Source: Aeromicrobium sp. Root472D3
GTDB lineage: Bacteria > Actinomycetota > Actinomycetes > Propionibacteriales > Nocardioidaceae
NCBI RefSeq assembly: GCF_001426485.1
Contig: NZ_LMET01000001.1
Coordinates: 2,782,354-2,846,353 of the forward strand
Direction: 5' to 3'
DNA: 64,000 bases
Shown: positions 50,242-58,925 of the stretch, piece by piece
How positions within the stretch are numbered: position 1 is the first letter of the stretch
How the letters are laid out: each line of letters begins with the position of its first letter
Program-made: the position numbers and the translations under genes
Notes under the pieces: generated by a model
Database searches by the model: none
What the model was told of the DNA's origin: nothing
Seen by the model: the letters and a program-made list of their open reading frames with translations, nothing else

Positions 50242-51149
50242 CAGCCCTGCTCGGAGAGCTCGGCGCTGACCTTGGCCAGCTGGTCGAGACGCTGCTGCAG
50301 CGGCGGGTGCGTCGAGAAGAGCGCGCCGATCGACTCGCGGTTGATCGCGGGCGCGAAGAAGAACGCGCTCATGGCCTGGCTCTCGCGCAGGTCGCTGTTG
50401 GGGATGCGCGACATGTCGCCCGAGATCTTGACGAGCGCCGACGACAGCTTGGACGGACGGCCCGTCATGTAGGCGCCGCTGCGGTCGGCGCTGAGCTCGC
50501 GGTAGCGCGACAGGCCCCTGATCAGGACGAAGCTGACGGCGTAGACCAGCAGGCTGACGAGGAACACCACGATGAACGCGGGCCCCCCGTTGTTGTTGCG
50601 GTCGCGGTTGCCCCCGCCGAACATGCCGCCGAAGTACATGCCGTAGCGCGTGATGAAGCCGGCCAGCAGGCCGATCGACGAGGCGACCGTCATGACCGTG
50701 ACGTCGCGGTTGGCGACGTGCGACAGCTCGTGCGCCAGCACGCCCTCGAGCTCGTCGGCGTCCAGGCGCTGCATGATGCCGGTCGTGACGCACACCGCCG
50801 AGTGGTTCGGCGTGCGCCCCGTCGCGAAGGCGTTCGGCATGTCGGTCACGGCGATCGCCACGCGCGGCTTCGGCATGTCGGCCAGCGCGCACAGGCGGTC
50901 GATCATGGCGTGCAGCTCGGGCGCCTGGTGCGGCTCGACGACCTGCGCACGCATCGACTTGAGCGCCAGGGAGTCCGAGAAGTACCACTGCCCCCACGCC
51001 ATCGCGAGCACGACGACGAAGCCCAGCGCGCCCAGGGGCGTCTGGTAGAGCACCGCCGCGAACAGCAGGTAGAGGACGCCCAGCCCGAGGCTCACGCCGC
51101 CCATGCGCAGCGAGAGCCCCCGATCAGTTCTGAACCGGCTTCTGGTCAT
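50241..51149 (-). CDS. htpX: Membrane zinc metalloprotease HtpX
   Basis: 302 aa, M48 family. HELSH with His140/Glu141/His144 and Glu218 in RYRELSADRSG; four membrane helices. Degrades misfolded membrane proteins. A Gly/Asn-rich loop (GGMFGGGNRDRNNNGG) precedes the third helix. ATG 51149 is preceded by GGAGG; the gene overlaps the pspA 3' end by 26 nt. Confidence 0.93.
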   Translation of the reverse strand: MTRSRFRTDRGLSLRMGGVSLGLGVLYLLFAAVLYQTPLGALGFVVVLAMAWGQWYFSDSLALKSMRAQVVEPHQAPELHAMIDRLCALADMPKPRVAIAVTDMPNAFATGRTPNHSAVCVTTGIMQRLDADELEGVLAHELSHVANRDVTVMTVASSIGLLAGFITRYGMYFGGMFGGGNRDRNNNGGPAFIVVFLVSLLVYAVSFVLIRGLSRYRELSADRSGAYMTGRPSKLSSALVKISGDMSRIPNSDLRESQAMSAFFFAPAINRESIGALFSTHPPLQQRLDQLAKVSAELSEQG

Positions 51150-51909
51150 CGTCACCCTCCACGTCTTGATCGGGTCGAGCCTGGTCGTGCGAGATCTGCT
51201 CGAGCTGGCGGTCGACCTCGGCCGTCGTGCCCGCGTCGAGGACGGGACCGGCGTCGGTGTCGGTGCCGAGCGCGGCGTCGAACTGCCGGGCCAGCGCATC
51301 GTCCGCCGACTCGCCCGCCGTGCCGATGACGCCCTCCTGCACGAGCTCGTCGACGGCGTCGGACCTCGCCTCCATCTCGCGCGTGCGCCGCTCGGCGGCC
51401 TCCATCGCCTGCCCGACCTCGCTGACGGTCGAGTTGATGCCGCTCGTCGCGCTGTTGATCTCGGCGCGCGCGGAGGCCGCCGTGTGGCGGGCCGAGAGCG
51501 TGTCCTTGCGGATGCGGAAGCTCTCGACGTCCTGCTCGATCGTCAGGGCCGACTGCTCGAGCTTGCGCTCCTCGGCCAGCAGGTCGTCGCGTCGGGCGCG
51601 CAGCTCGTCGGCGGTCTTCTCGAGCGCGACCTTGCGGGTCAGGGCCGCGCGCGCGTCGTCGTCGCGACCCGCGGCGACGGCGTCGCTCGCCTGCCGGTCG
51701 AGCTGCGCGGCCTGCTGGGCGATCGTGGTCAGCTGCAGGTCGACCCGCTTGCGGCTCGTCGCGACGTCGGCGACCCCGCGTCGCACCTGCTGCAGCAGCG
51801 CCGTCTGGGTGCGGTAGGTCTGGTCGAGACGGTCCTTGAGGGCACCCGCGTCGTCGGTGCCGGACTGCCGCGATCCCCACCACTTGGCGAGGCGATTGCC
51901 GATGCTCAT
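51124..51909 (-). CDS. pspA: PspA/IM30 family phage-shock protein
   Basis: 261 aa, nearly all coiled coil (about 25-180) with an amphipathic N-terminus (MSIGNRLAKWWGSRQ), as in ESCRT-III-like PspA/Vipp1 membrane-repair proteins. The C-terminal tail is acidic and disordered. I start at ATG 51909, which overlaps the TGA of the 28-aa ORF; an ATG 8 codons upstream (51933) would overlap that ORF and lacks homology. Confidence 0.9.
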   Translation of the reverse strand: MSIGNRLAKWWGSRQSGTDDAGALKDRLDQTYRTQTALLQQVRRGVADVATSRKRVDLQLTTIAQQAAQLDRQASDAVAAGRDDDARAALTRKVALEKTADELRARRDDLLAEERKLEQSALTIEQDVESFRIRKDTLSARHTAASARAEINSATSGINSTVSEVGQAMEAAERRTREMEARSDAVDELVQEGVIGTAGESADDALARQFDAALGTDTDAGPVLDAGTTAEVDRQLEQISHDQARPDQDVEGDDDQKPVQN

Positions 51910-51992
51910 GCTGTCCGCTCCGTGAAAAGGCAAAGATACGGAGCAGACACCATGAGGCGGTGCTGCCCGTTCACTCGCTGACGCTCGCTCAT
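51906..51992 (-). CDS. 28-aa ORF heading the pspA operon, begins MSERQRVN
   Basis: ATG 51992 stands 7 nt after TAGGCT, so it would be the first codon of a leaderless mRNA; its TGA overlaps the pspA ATG (ATGA). Same first eight residues and same 28-codon length as the ORF at 11602-11688; aligned residues also match at 14 (Met), 17 (Ala), 19 (Tyr), 24 (Thr) and 28 (Ala). The C-terminal half is hydrophobic with one Cys (SAPYLCLFT). May be a leader peptide that feeds ribosomes into pspA. Not a known family. Confidence 0.55.
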   Translation of the reverse strand: MSERQRVNGQHRLMVSAPYLCLFTERTA

Positions 51993-52022
51993 GCTGTCAA
52001 GCCTACGGGTAGGGTGTCGCGG
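51993..52022. promoter_or_regulatory. Divergent leaderless promoters (pspA operon / DUF3043)
   Basis: Minus strand TAGGCT (52005-52000), 7 nt, ATG 51992. Plus strand TAGGGT (52010-52015), 7 nt, GTG 52023. Start codons are 30 bp apart. Confidence 0.6.
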
Positions 52023-52580
52023 GTGGCTGACGAGACAGAAGCAGGCAAGGGCCGTCCGACCCCCAGTCGCCGGGAGGCCGAGGCTGCCCGCAAGAAGCAG
52101 ATGAAGACCCCCATGACCCGCAAGGAGCAGGCCAAGCGCGACCGGGCCGCCCGCGAGGAGATCCGCCTCAAGCAGCGCGATGCGCTGAAGTCGGGCGACG
52201 AGCGCTACCTGCCGGCGCGCGAGCAGGGTCCCGTCCGCCGCTTCACCCGCGACTACGTCGACCGTCGACGCAACTTCGCCGAGTACCTGCTGCCGTTCCT
52301 GGTGGTCCTGCTGGTGCTGTTCGCCGTCGCCGGCAGCATCAGCAGCAACGCCTCGGCCGTCCTGACGGCCTTCGTCTACCCGTTCCTGATCGTCGGCACG
52401 GTCCTCGACGAGATCATCATGGTGCGCGGCCTCAAGAAGCAGCTCAAGGAGCGCTTCGGCCCCGACAACGTCAAGGGCTCGACGACGTACGCCGTGCTGC
52501 GCAGCACGCAGCTGCGCCGCTTCCGCCTGCCCAAGCCGCAGGTCAAGCGCGGCGAGGTGCTGAGCGGCACCTACCGCTGA
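52023..52580 (+). CDS. DUF3043 family membrane protein
   Basis: 185 aa. Long basic N-terminus (KGRPTPSRREAEAARKKQM), RYLPAREQGPVRRF, DYVDRRRNFAEYLLP, and two membrane helices near 93-111 and 116-135, then a basic tail. Function unknown; conserved across actinobacteria. Start GTG 52023 from the -10 spacing. Confidence 0.85.
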   Translation: MADETEAGKGRPTPSRREAEAARKKQMKTPMTRKEQAKRDRAAREEIRLKQRDALKSGDERYLPAREQGPVRRFTRDYVDRRRNFAEYLLPFLVVLLVLFAVAGSISSNASAVLTAFVYPFLIVGTVLDEIIMVRGLKKQLKERFGPDNVKGSTTYAVLRSTQLRRFRLPKPQVKRGEVLSGTYR

Positions 52581-52597
52581 CGCGGGCCCCGGCCGGC

Positions 52598-52795
52598 CTA
52601 CGTGTCGGGGTGCAGCGACATCGGGCCGTAGATCTCGGCCTCGCCGTCGAACAGGCGCACCTGGTCGACGCCCTGCTCGAGCAGCTCGCCGAACGCCTCG
52701 CCGACCCACGACTCGGCGTCGCCGCGGCTCTCGAAGGCCTCCGACCGGCCGGTCACGTCGCCGGCCGAGGTCTCGAACGTCCAGGTCCAGCTCAT
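52598..52795 (-). CDS. Small acidic conserved protein downstream of gcvT
   Basis: 65 aa, starts MSWTWTFETSAGDVTGRSEAF, with aromatic N-terminus and acidic body; no membrane segment. One nt separates its ATG from the gcvT stop, so it is probably co-translated. Function unknown. Confidence 0.7.
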   Translation of the reverse strand: MSWTWTFETSAGDVTGRSEAFESRGDAESWVGEAFGELLEQGVDQVRLFDGEAEIYGPMSLHPDT

Positions 52796-52796
52796 G

Positions 52797-53897
52797 TCAT
52801 GACTCCTTGGTCGACGGTTGCACGAACGGCGGCTTGGTCACCGTGAACGCCTCGGACCGGCCGCGGACGTCGACGACGACGGTGGCGCCATCCTCGACGG
52901 ACTGGTCGAGGAGCGCAAGCGCGACGCCCTGCCGCAGGGTCGGCGAGAACGTGCCCGACGTGATCTCGCCGAGGGAGCCACCGTCGAGGTCGGCGACCAC
53001 CATGCCGGGGCGCGGGATGCCGCGCTTCTGGGCCAGCAGGCCGCGCAGCGTGCGGACGGTCTTCCCGGCGCGCTGCGCCTCGAGTGCCGCCTTGCCCCAG
53101 AACGCGGGCTTCTTCCAGCCCACGGCCCAGCCGGCGCGGGCCATGACGGGGCTGATCTCGGCCGACAGCTCGTGCCCGTGCAGCGGGTAGCCCATCTCGG
53201 TGCGCAGCGTGTCGCGCGCGCCCAGGCCGCAGGCGCGGATGCCGAACGGCTCGCCGGCCGCGACGACGGCGTCCCAGACGTCGACGGCCGCGGCGGCCGG
53301 GACGACCAGCTCGTACCCGCGCTCGCCCGTGTAGCCGGTGCGGCACACCGTGATGGCGGCACCGGCGACCGTCGCGTCGGCGAACGACATGTACTCGTGG
53401 TCGACCGGCAGGTCGAGCGCCTGCAGGACCTCGTCGCTCGACGGGCCCTGGATCGCGAGCACCGCGAACTCGCGGTGCTGGTCGACGACGTCGATGCCCT
53501 CGGGTGCCGCAGCCTGCAGACGGGCCACGACCGCGGCGGTGTTGGCGGCGTTGGGGATCAGGAAGACCTCGAAGTCGCTGCGCAGGTAGGCGATCAGGTC
53601 GTCGACCGTGCCGCCGTCGTCGTCGCAGCACAGCGTGTACTGGGCCTTGCCCGGCGCGATGCGCTCGAGGTCGTTGGTGAAGCACGCGTTGACGAACTGC
53701 GCGGCGCCCGTGCCCCGCACCAGCGCCTTGCCGAGGTGGCTGACGTCGAACAGCCCGACCCCCTCGCGGACGGCCTTGTGCTCGGCGAGGACGCCTCCCC
53801 CGGCGTACTCGAGCGGCATCTCCCAGCCGCCGAACTCGGCGAGCTTCGCGCCGAGGGCCACGTGACGGTCGTGCAGCGGGGAATGAAGCAGATCCAT
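52797..53897 (-). CDS. gcvT: Aminomethyltransferase (glycine cleavage T protein)
   Basis: 366 aa. Folate-binding T-protein: [35 protein letters not shown]-type core with [46 protein letters not shown]. Catalyses methylene transfer to THF in glycine cleavage. gcvH and gcvP are not nearby. Leaderless ATG 53897, seven nt after TAGGTT. Confidence 0.93.
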   Translation of the reverse strand: MDLLHSPLHDRHVALGAKLAEFGGWEMPLEYAGGGVLAEHKAVREGVGLFDVSHLGKALVRGTGAAQFVNACFTNDLERIAPGKAQYTLCCDDDGGTVDDLIAYLRSDFEVFLIPNAANTAAVVARLQAAAPEGIDVVDQHREFAVLAIQGPSSDEVLQALDLPVDHEYMSFADATVAGAAITVCRTGYTGERGYELVVPAAAAVDVWDAVVAAGEPFGIRACGLGARDTLRTEMGYPLHGHELSAEISPVMARAGWAVGWKKPAFWGKAALEAQRAGKTVRTLRGLLAQKRGIPRPGMVVADLDGGSLGEITSGTFSPTLRQGVALALLDQSVEDGATVVVDVRGRSEAFTVTKPPFVQPSTKES

Positions 53898-53910
53898 GGT
53901 CCTCAACCTA
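53898..53910 (-). promoter_or_regulatory. Leaderless promoter of gcvT
   Basis: TAGGTT (minus strand, 53910-53905), 7 nt, ATG 53897. No glycine riboswitch is possible with this start. Confidence 0.6.
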
Positions 53911-53942
53911 GGGGACGGTTCCCCGACCCGAACCGGCAACCT

Positions 53943-53955
53943 TAGAGTGGCTGGC
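53943..53955 (+). promoter_or_regulatory. Leaderless promoter of pepA
   Basis: TAGAGT (53943-53948), 7 nt, ATG 53956. Confidence 0.6.
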
Positions 53956-55419
53956 ATGCCGTCCGTCACCCTGAGCACGTCCAAGCCGACCACCGCCAGC
54001 GCCGACGTCCTGATCCTGGGGATCCGGGGGGACGAGGACAAGGGCGACCTGGCCGAGACCCTCGACCTCCTGGGCTTCTCGGGCGAGAAGGGACAGAGCG
54101 TCCGCTTCCCGTCCGGAGGGCTCGTCAAGGCACCCGTCGTCGTGGCCGTCGCGCTGCCCGACGAGCCGACCGCCGAGGACCTGCGACGCGCCGCCGCGCG
54201 CGGCATCCGTGCCGCCAAGAACGCCACGACCGTCGCGATCGCCCTGCACCCCGCCGGCGTCGACGAGGTCGAGGCGATCGCCGAGGGCATCGACCTCGGC
54301 GCCTACCGGTTCGACACCTACAAGACCAGGAGCGCGGCCAAGGACGCCGCGCCCGTCGAGATCGCCAGCGCCGTGATCCTGACGCCCTTCGCGCGCCAGA
54401 CCACCGCGACCAAGGCCGTCGAGCGGGCCTCGACCGTCGCGCTCGCGGTCAACACGGCCCGCGACTGGGTCAACACGCCGCCCGGCGACAAGCGCCCGGC
54501 CGATCTCGTCGAGGCCATCACGACGCACGTCACCGCGGCGGCCGGCACCGCCGTGAAGGTGTCGGTGTGGGACGAGAAGCGTCTCGCGAAGGAGCGCTGC
54601 GGCGGCATCCTCGGCGTCGGCCAGGGCTCCGACAGCCCGCCGCGCCTCGTGACGCTGTCGTACGAGCCGGAGAACGCGGTCGCGCACCTCGCGCTGGTCG
54701 GCAAGGGCATCACGTTCGACTCGGGCGGACTCTCGATCAAGCCCGGCGCCTCGATGCAGACCATGAAGCTCGACATGGCCGGTGCCGCCGCGGTCGTCGC
54801 GGCGACCGTCGCGATCGCGACGCTGGGGCTGCCCGTGCGCATCACGGCCTACGCGTGCCTCGCCGAGAACATGCCCAGCGGACGGGCGACCCGTCCGGGC
54901 GACGTCCTGCACATGCGCAGCGGCGCGACGGTCGAGGTGCACAACACCGATGCCGAGGGTCGCCTCGTGCTGGCCGACGGGCTCGCCCTCGCGGCCGAGG
55001 CTCAGCCCGACCACATCGTCGACGTCGCGACGTTGACGGGCGCGTGCATCGTGGCCCTCGGCTCGCACACCAGCGGCATCCTGGGCAACGACGACGACTT
55101 CTCCGAGACCGTGCTGGCGGCCTCCGCCGCGGCGGGCGAGTCGATGTGGCGACTGCCCATCACCGAGGAGATGAAGGGGATCGTGACGTCCTCGACCGTC
55201 GCCGACCTGCGCCAGCACAACCCCAAGCCGTACGGCGGCGCGCTGTTCGCGGCCGCGTTCCTGCGCGAGTTCGTCGGCGACGTGCCGTGGGCCCACCTCG
55301 ACATCGCCGGCCCGTCGTTCAACGAGGGCTCGGCCGTCGACTACACGCCCGTGGGCGGCACGGGCACGGGCGTCCGCACGCTCGTGCGGCTCGCGACGGA
55401 GCTGGCCGGCTCGCGATGA
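53956..55419 (+). CDS. pepA: Leucyl aminopeptidase (M17)
   Basis: 487 aa. N-terminal macro-like domain, then the two-metal catalytic domain: [15 protein letters not shown] (Lys/Asp), MKLDMAGAA, and [12 protein letters not shown]. Cytoplasmic hexameric aminopeptidase, may also handle Cys-Gly. Same position as Rv2213. ATGA overlap with the next gene. Confidence 0.94.
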   Translation: MPSVTLSTSKPTTASADVLILGIRGDEDKGDLAETLDLLGFSGEKGQSVRFPSGGLVKAPVVVAVALPDEPTAEDLRRAAARGIRAAKNATTVAIALHPAGVDEVEAIAEGIDLGAYRFDTYKTRSAAKDAAPVEIASAVILTPFARQTTATKAVERASTVALAVNTARDWVNTPPGDKRPADLVEAITTHVTAAAGTAVKVSVWDEKRLAKERCGGILGVGQGSDSPPRLVTLSYEPENAVAHLALVGKGITFDSGGLSIKPGASMQTMKLDMAGAAAVVAATVAIATLGLPVRITAYACLAENMPSGRATRPGDVLHMRSGATVEVHNTDAEGRLVLADGLALAAEAQPDHIVDVATLTGACIVALGSHTSGILGNDDDFSETVLAASAAAGESMWRLPITEEMKGIVTSSTVADLRQHNPKPYGGALFAAAFLREFVGDVPWAHLDIAGPSFNEGSAVDYTPVGGTGTGVRTLVRLATELAGSR

Positions 55420-56774
55420 CGCTCGACGCCGCGACGGCGCGGGCCCTCGACCACCGTCTCGCCGTCGAGCAGTCGAAGCAGCGCCTCCCCTCGGTCGTCG
55501 CCGGCGTCGTGAGCGGCGGCGAGCTCGTCTGGTCGGGAGCGGCCGGGACGCTCGACGGTCGCGCCGACGGGGAGTCGCCGGGCGCCGACACGCAGTACCG
55601 CATCGGCTCGATCTCGAAGACCTTCGTCGCGGTCGAGGTGCTGCGGCTGCGCGACGCGGGGCTGCTCGACCTCGCCGACACGATCGGCGCCCACCTGCCC
55701 GAGGTCCCGTTCGGCCACGTGACCGTCGCGCAGCTGCTGACCCACACGTCGGGGCTGCAGGCCGAGACCGACGGCGAGTGGTGGGAGCGCAGCCCGGGCG
55801 GCACCTGGGACGACCTGCTGGCGTCCGGGGTGGCGGTCCGGTTCACCCCCGGCACGTCGTTCCACTACTCCAACACCGGCTACGGCGTGCTGGGCGAGCT
55901 GATCGCACGACGTCGACGCGTCCCGTGGCACGAGGCGGTCCAGGTCGGCATCCTCGACCCGCTCGGCATGGACCGCACGACGCGACGTCCCGTCGCCCCC
56001 GCCGCCCCCGGGCTGGCCGTGCACCCCTTGGCCGACCTGGTGCACGTCGAGCCCGAGCACGACCACGTCTCGATGGCGCCTGCCGGCCAGCTGTGGTCGA
56101 CGACGACCGACCTCGCGCGGTGGGCGGCGTTCCTCGGCGGGCACACCCGCGACGTCCTCGACCGCACGACCCTCGCCGAGATGCTGCGGCCCGTCGCCGT
56201 CAACGACGTGCCGGGCGCCGCGTGGACGGGCGCCCACGGGCTCGGGTGGCAGACGTGGAACGTCGCGGGGCGCCGCTCAGCCGGTCACGGCGGGTCGATG
56301 CCCGGATTCCTCGCGAACCTGCGGGTCGACCTCGCGACCGGTGACGGCGTCGTGGCGATGGCCAACGCGACCAGCGGCATGGGTCCGCTCGCGGCCGACC
56401 TGCTCGACCTCCACCGCGATCGCGAGCCCGCGCGTCCGGCCCCCTGGCACGCCGACGCCGGCCACGCCGACGCCCTCGACGTCGTCGGGCCGTGGTTCTG
56501 GGGCACGTACCCGTTCACGCTCGCGCTGGAGGCCGACGGCGGCCTGCGGCTCGGCGAGCCGGGCGTCGGACGCGGTGCCCGCTTCTCGCGCGATGCCGAA
56601 GGCGACGGCTGGACGGGCCGCGAGGGCTACTACCGCGGCGAGCCCCTGCGCGTCGACCGCGACGCCGACGGGACGCCGCAGCGGCTCGTGCTGGCCAGCT
56701 TCGTGTTCACCCGCACGCCGTACGCCGCGGACGCCGACGTACCGGGAGGGCTCGACGCCCACCACTGGCACTGA
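55416..56774 (+). CDS. Serine hydrolase of the beta-lactamase/class C PBP family
   Basis: 452 aa. SxxK at Ser65-Lys68 (GSISK), YSN at 151-153 and a HGG box in SAGHGGSMPG, the class C/EstB layout. No signal peptide is evident, so it is probably cytoplasmic; esterase or D-aminopeptidase activity is more likely than beta-lactam resistance. A C-terminal lipocalin-like beta domain follows residue about 350. Coupled to pepA. Confidence 0.85.
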   Translation: MTLDAATARALDHRLAVEQSKQRLPSVVAGVVSGGELVWSGAAGTLDGRADGESPGADTQYRIGSISKTFVAVEVLRLRDAGLLDLADTIGAHLPEVPFGHVTVAQLLTHTSGLQAETDGEWWERSPGGTWDDLLASGVAVRFTPGTSFHYSNTGYGVLGELIARRRRVPWHEAVQVGILDPLGMDRTTRRPVAPAAPGLAVHPLADLVHVEPEHDHVSMAPAGQLWSTTTDLARWAAFLGGHTRDVLDRTTLAEMLRPVAVNDVPGAAWTGAHGLGWQTWNVAGRRSAGHGGSMPGFLANLRVDLATGDGVVAMANATSGMGPLAADLLDLHRDREPARPAPWHADAGHADALDVVGPWFWGTYPFTLALEADGGLRLGEPGVGRGARFSRDAEGDGWTGREGYYRGEPLRVDRDADGTPQRLVLASFVFTRTPYAADADVPGGLDAHHWH

Positions 56775-56791
56775 GCCGTCGCACGACGGGG

Positions 56792-57409
56792 TCAGTCGGG
56801 CAGGCCGAGGGCGCGGGCGGCGTCCTCGACGGTGTCCCACTTCTCGCGGGCCCCACCCTGGCGATCGGGGTGCGCCTGCGACCTGGCCTTGCGGTAGACC
56901 TTCATGAGCTGGTCGAACGACGGGTCGTCGGGCAGCGGCTCGGTGCCGGCGACCGACTCGAGCGTCATGATCGCGCGCATCTCGCGCGGTGAGCGGCGGG
57001 CGGGAGCGGCCGGCGCCGGGGCGGACGTCGGCGTGGTCCGGGCGGACGTCGGCCCCGACGACGTCGTGCGCCCGGACGACGTCGCGCCGGCCTTGCGCAG
57101 GTCGTAGTCGCGCTTGCGGGCGGCGATCGGGACGAGGTTGGAGTCGTACACGGGGATCTTCAGCTTCTTGCGGGCGAAGTCGTGCCCCGCCTGCGCCGAC
57201 GTGACCCGGCGGCGGATCGACTCGCCGTCGTGGGCGACCAGCAGGAGCGTCGTGTGGGTCACCGACGTCTGGGGCTCGATCCAGCCCTCGACGCCCTGGC
57301 GCGTCTGCACGAACTGCTTCAGCGCGTCGAGGTCGGCCCGGCTGGAGCCGCGGTCCGAGACGACGGCGCCGCCGTCCGTCCTGGCCTTCCGGCCTCCGAA
57401 GATTCCCAT
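56792..57409 (-). CDS. Uncharacterised protein with a J-domain-like C-terminus
   Basis: 205 aa. Residues 1-100 are a compact, possibly alpha/beta domain (GVEGWIEPQTSVTHTTLLLV), then a Ser/Thr/Pro-rich linker (about 110-138), then a helical region with MKVYRKARSQAHPDRQGG and DTVEDAARALGL, which resembles helices II-III of a DnaJ domain including HPD. Helix I of a J domain is weak. Role unknown; co-chaperone function is inference. ATG 57409 has no strong ribosome site. Confidence 0.75.
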   Translation of the reverse strand: MGIFGGRKARTDGGAVVSDRGSSRADLDALKQFVQTRQGVEGWIEPQTSVTHTTLLLVAHDGESIRRRVTSAQAGHDFARKKLKIPVYDSNLVPIAARKRDYDLRKAGATSSGRTTSSGPTSARTTPTSAPAPAAPARRSPREMRAIMTLESVAGTEPLPDDPSFDQLMKVYRKARSQAHPDRQGGAREKWDTVEDAARALGLPD

Positions 57410-57513
57410 GCGTCAAGTGTGCCCGATGGTGGCCGACACCCGGTGAACCCCGGTGGTGCGCCGGTTGCGCGCAGTGACAAGATGACGATGCACACACTTT
57501 CTGGGAGGACACC

Positions 57514-58911
57514 GTGGCGGACGGCGCCGGCAACACCTTTGACATCGTGATTCTCGGCGGCGGAAGCGGCGGCTACGCCTGCGCGCTGCGCGCCGTCCAG
57601 CTCGGCAAGTCGGTCGCGCTGATCGAGAAGTCCAAGCTCGGCGGCACCTGCCTGCACTGGGGCTGCATCCCGACCAAGGCGCTGCTGCACTCCGCCGAGG
57701 TCGCCGACCTGGCGCGCGAGGGCGAGACCTTCGGCATCAGGTCGACGTTCGACGGCATCGACATGGCGCGGGTCAACACGTACAAGGACGGCGTCATCGA
57801 CCGCCTGTACAAGGGCCTGCAGGGCCTCATCAAGTCCGGCGGCATCACGGTCGTCGAGGGCGAGGGCAGGCTCGTGTCGACCGACCCGAACGGCGGCGGC
57901 ACGGTCGAGGTCGACGGCCAGCAGTACACCGGCACCAACGTCGTGCTCGCGACCGGCTCGGTCTCGCGCACGCTGGGCCTGGAGATCGGCGGCCGGGTCA
58001 TCACGTCGACCGAGGCGCTGTCGATGACCGAGGTGCCCGAGAAGGTCGTCATCATCGGCGGCAGCGTGATCGGCGTCGAGTTCGCGTCGGTCTGGAAGTC
58101 CTTCGGCGCCGACGTCACGATCATCGAGGGCCTGCCCACGCTGGTCCCGCTCGAGGACCCGGCGCTCAGCAAGGGCCTGGAGCGCGCGTTCCGCAAGCGC
58201 AAGATCAACTTCAAGACCGGCGTCAAGTTCGACTCGGTCAAGCAGACCGACTCCGGCGTCACCGTCACGCTCGAGAACGGCGACACGATCGAGACCGACC
58301 TGGTCCTGGTGGCCGTCGGGCGCGGCCCCAACTCGGCCGGCATGGGCTACGAGGAGGCCGGCGTCACGGTCGACCGCGGCTGGGTGCCGACGAACGAGCG
58401 CCTCGCGACCAACGTCAAGGGCGTCTTCGCCGTGGGCGACCTGGTGCCCGGCCTGCAGCTCGCGCACCGCGGCTTCGCGCACGGCATCTTCGTCGCCGAG
58501 GAGATCGCGGGCCTCGAGCCGCAGGTCGTCGTCGACGCCGGCATCCCCCGCGTCACGTACTGCGAGCCCGAGATCGCCTCGGTCGGCATCACCGAGCCGC
58601 AGGCCAAGGCCAAGTACGGCGACGACAACGTCGAGATCGTCGAGTACAACCTCGGCGGCAACGGCAAGAGCCAGATCCTCGGCACCGCCGGCACCGTCAA
58701 GCTCGTCCGCGAGAAGGACGGCCCGATCGTCGGCGTCCACATGCTCGGGTCGCGCTTCGGCGAGCAGGTCGGCGAGGCATCCCTCATCGTGAACTGGGAG
58801 GCGTACCCCGAGGACGTCGCGCAGTTCATCCACGCTCACCCGACCCAGAACGAGGCCATCGGCGAAGCCGCCCTCGCGCTGGCCGGCAAACCCCTTCACT
58901 CGCACGCCTGA
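57514..58911 (+). CDS. lpd: Dihydrolipoyl dehydrogenase (E3)
   Basis: 465 aa. FAD site [15 protein letters not shown], redox disulfide [13 protein letters not shown] (Cys46/Cys51), NAD site [12 protein letters not shown], and the His-Glu couple in HAHPTQNE. Reoxidises lipoyl groups of 2-oxoacid dehydrogenases and glycine cleavage H protein. GTG start after GGGAGG; the E2 gene follows by 14 nt. Confidence 0.96.
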   Translation: MADGAGNTFDIVILGGGSGGYACALRAVQLGKSVALIEKSKLGGTCLHWGCIPTKALLHSAEVADLAREGETFGIRSTFDGIDMARVNTYKDGVIDRLYKGLQGLIKSGGITVVEGEGRLVSTDPNGGGTVEVDGQQYTGTNVVLATGSVSRTLGLEIGGRVITSTEALSMTEVPEKVVIIGGSVIGVEFASVWKSFGADVTIIEGLPTLVPLEDPALSKGLERAFRKRKINFKTGVKFDSVKQTDSGVTVTLENGDTIETDLVLVAVGRGPNSAGMGYEEAGVTVDRGWVPTNERLATNVKGVFAVGDLVPGLQLAHRGFAHGIFVAEEIAGLEPQVVVDAGIPRVTYCEPEIASVGITEPQAKAKYGDDNVEIVEYNLGGNGKSQILGTAGTVKLVREKDGPIVGVHMLGSRFGEQVGEASLIVNWEAYPEDVAQFIHAHPTQNEAIGEAALALAGKPLHSHA

Positions 58912-58925
58912 TCCGGAGACCACCC

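Noticed and set aside
51910..51933. Upstream ATG for PspA at 51933
   Set aside because: Gives eight extra non-conserved residues and loses the ATGA coupling with the mini-ORF; PspA homologs begin at the amphipathic helix at 51909.
53898..53955. Glycine riboswitch before gcvT
   Set aside because: Only 58 bp separate gcvT from pepA and gcvT is probably leaderless; no room for an aptamer.
55416..56774. Beta-lactamase resistance gene
   Set aside because: The SxxK/YSN/HGG set fits class C-like esterases and peptidases as well, no signal peptide is present, and the context is pepA; resistance is not supported.
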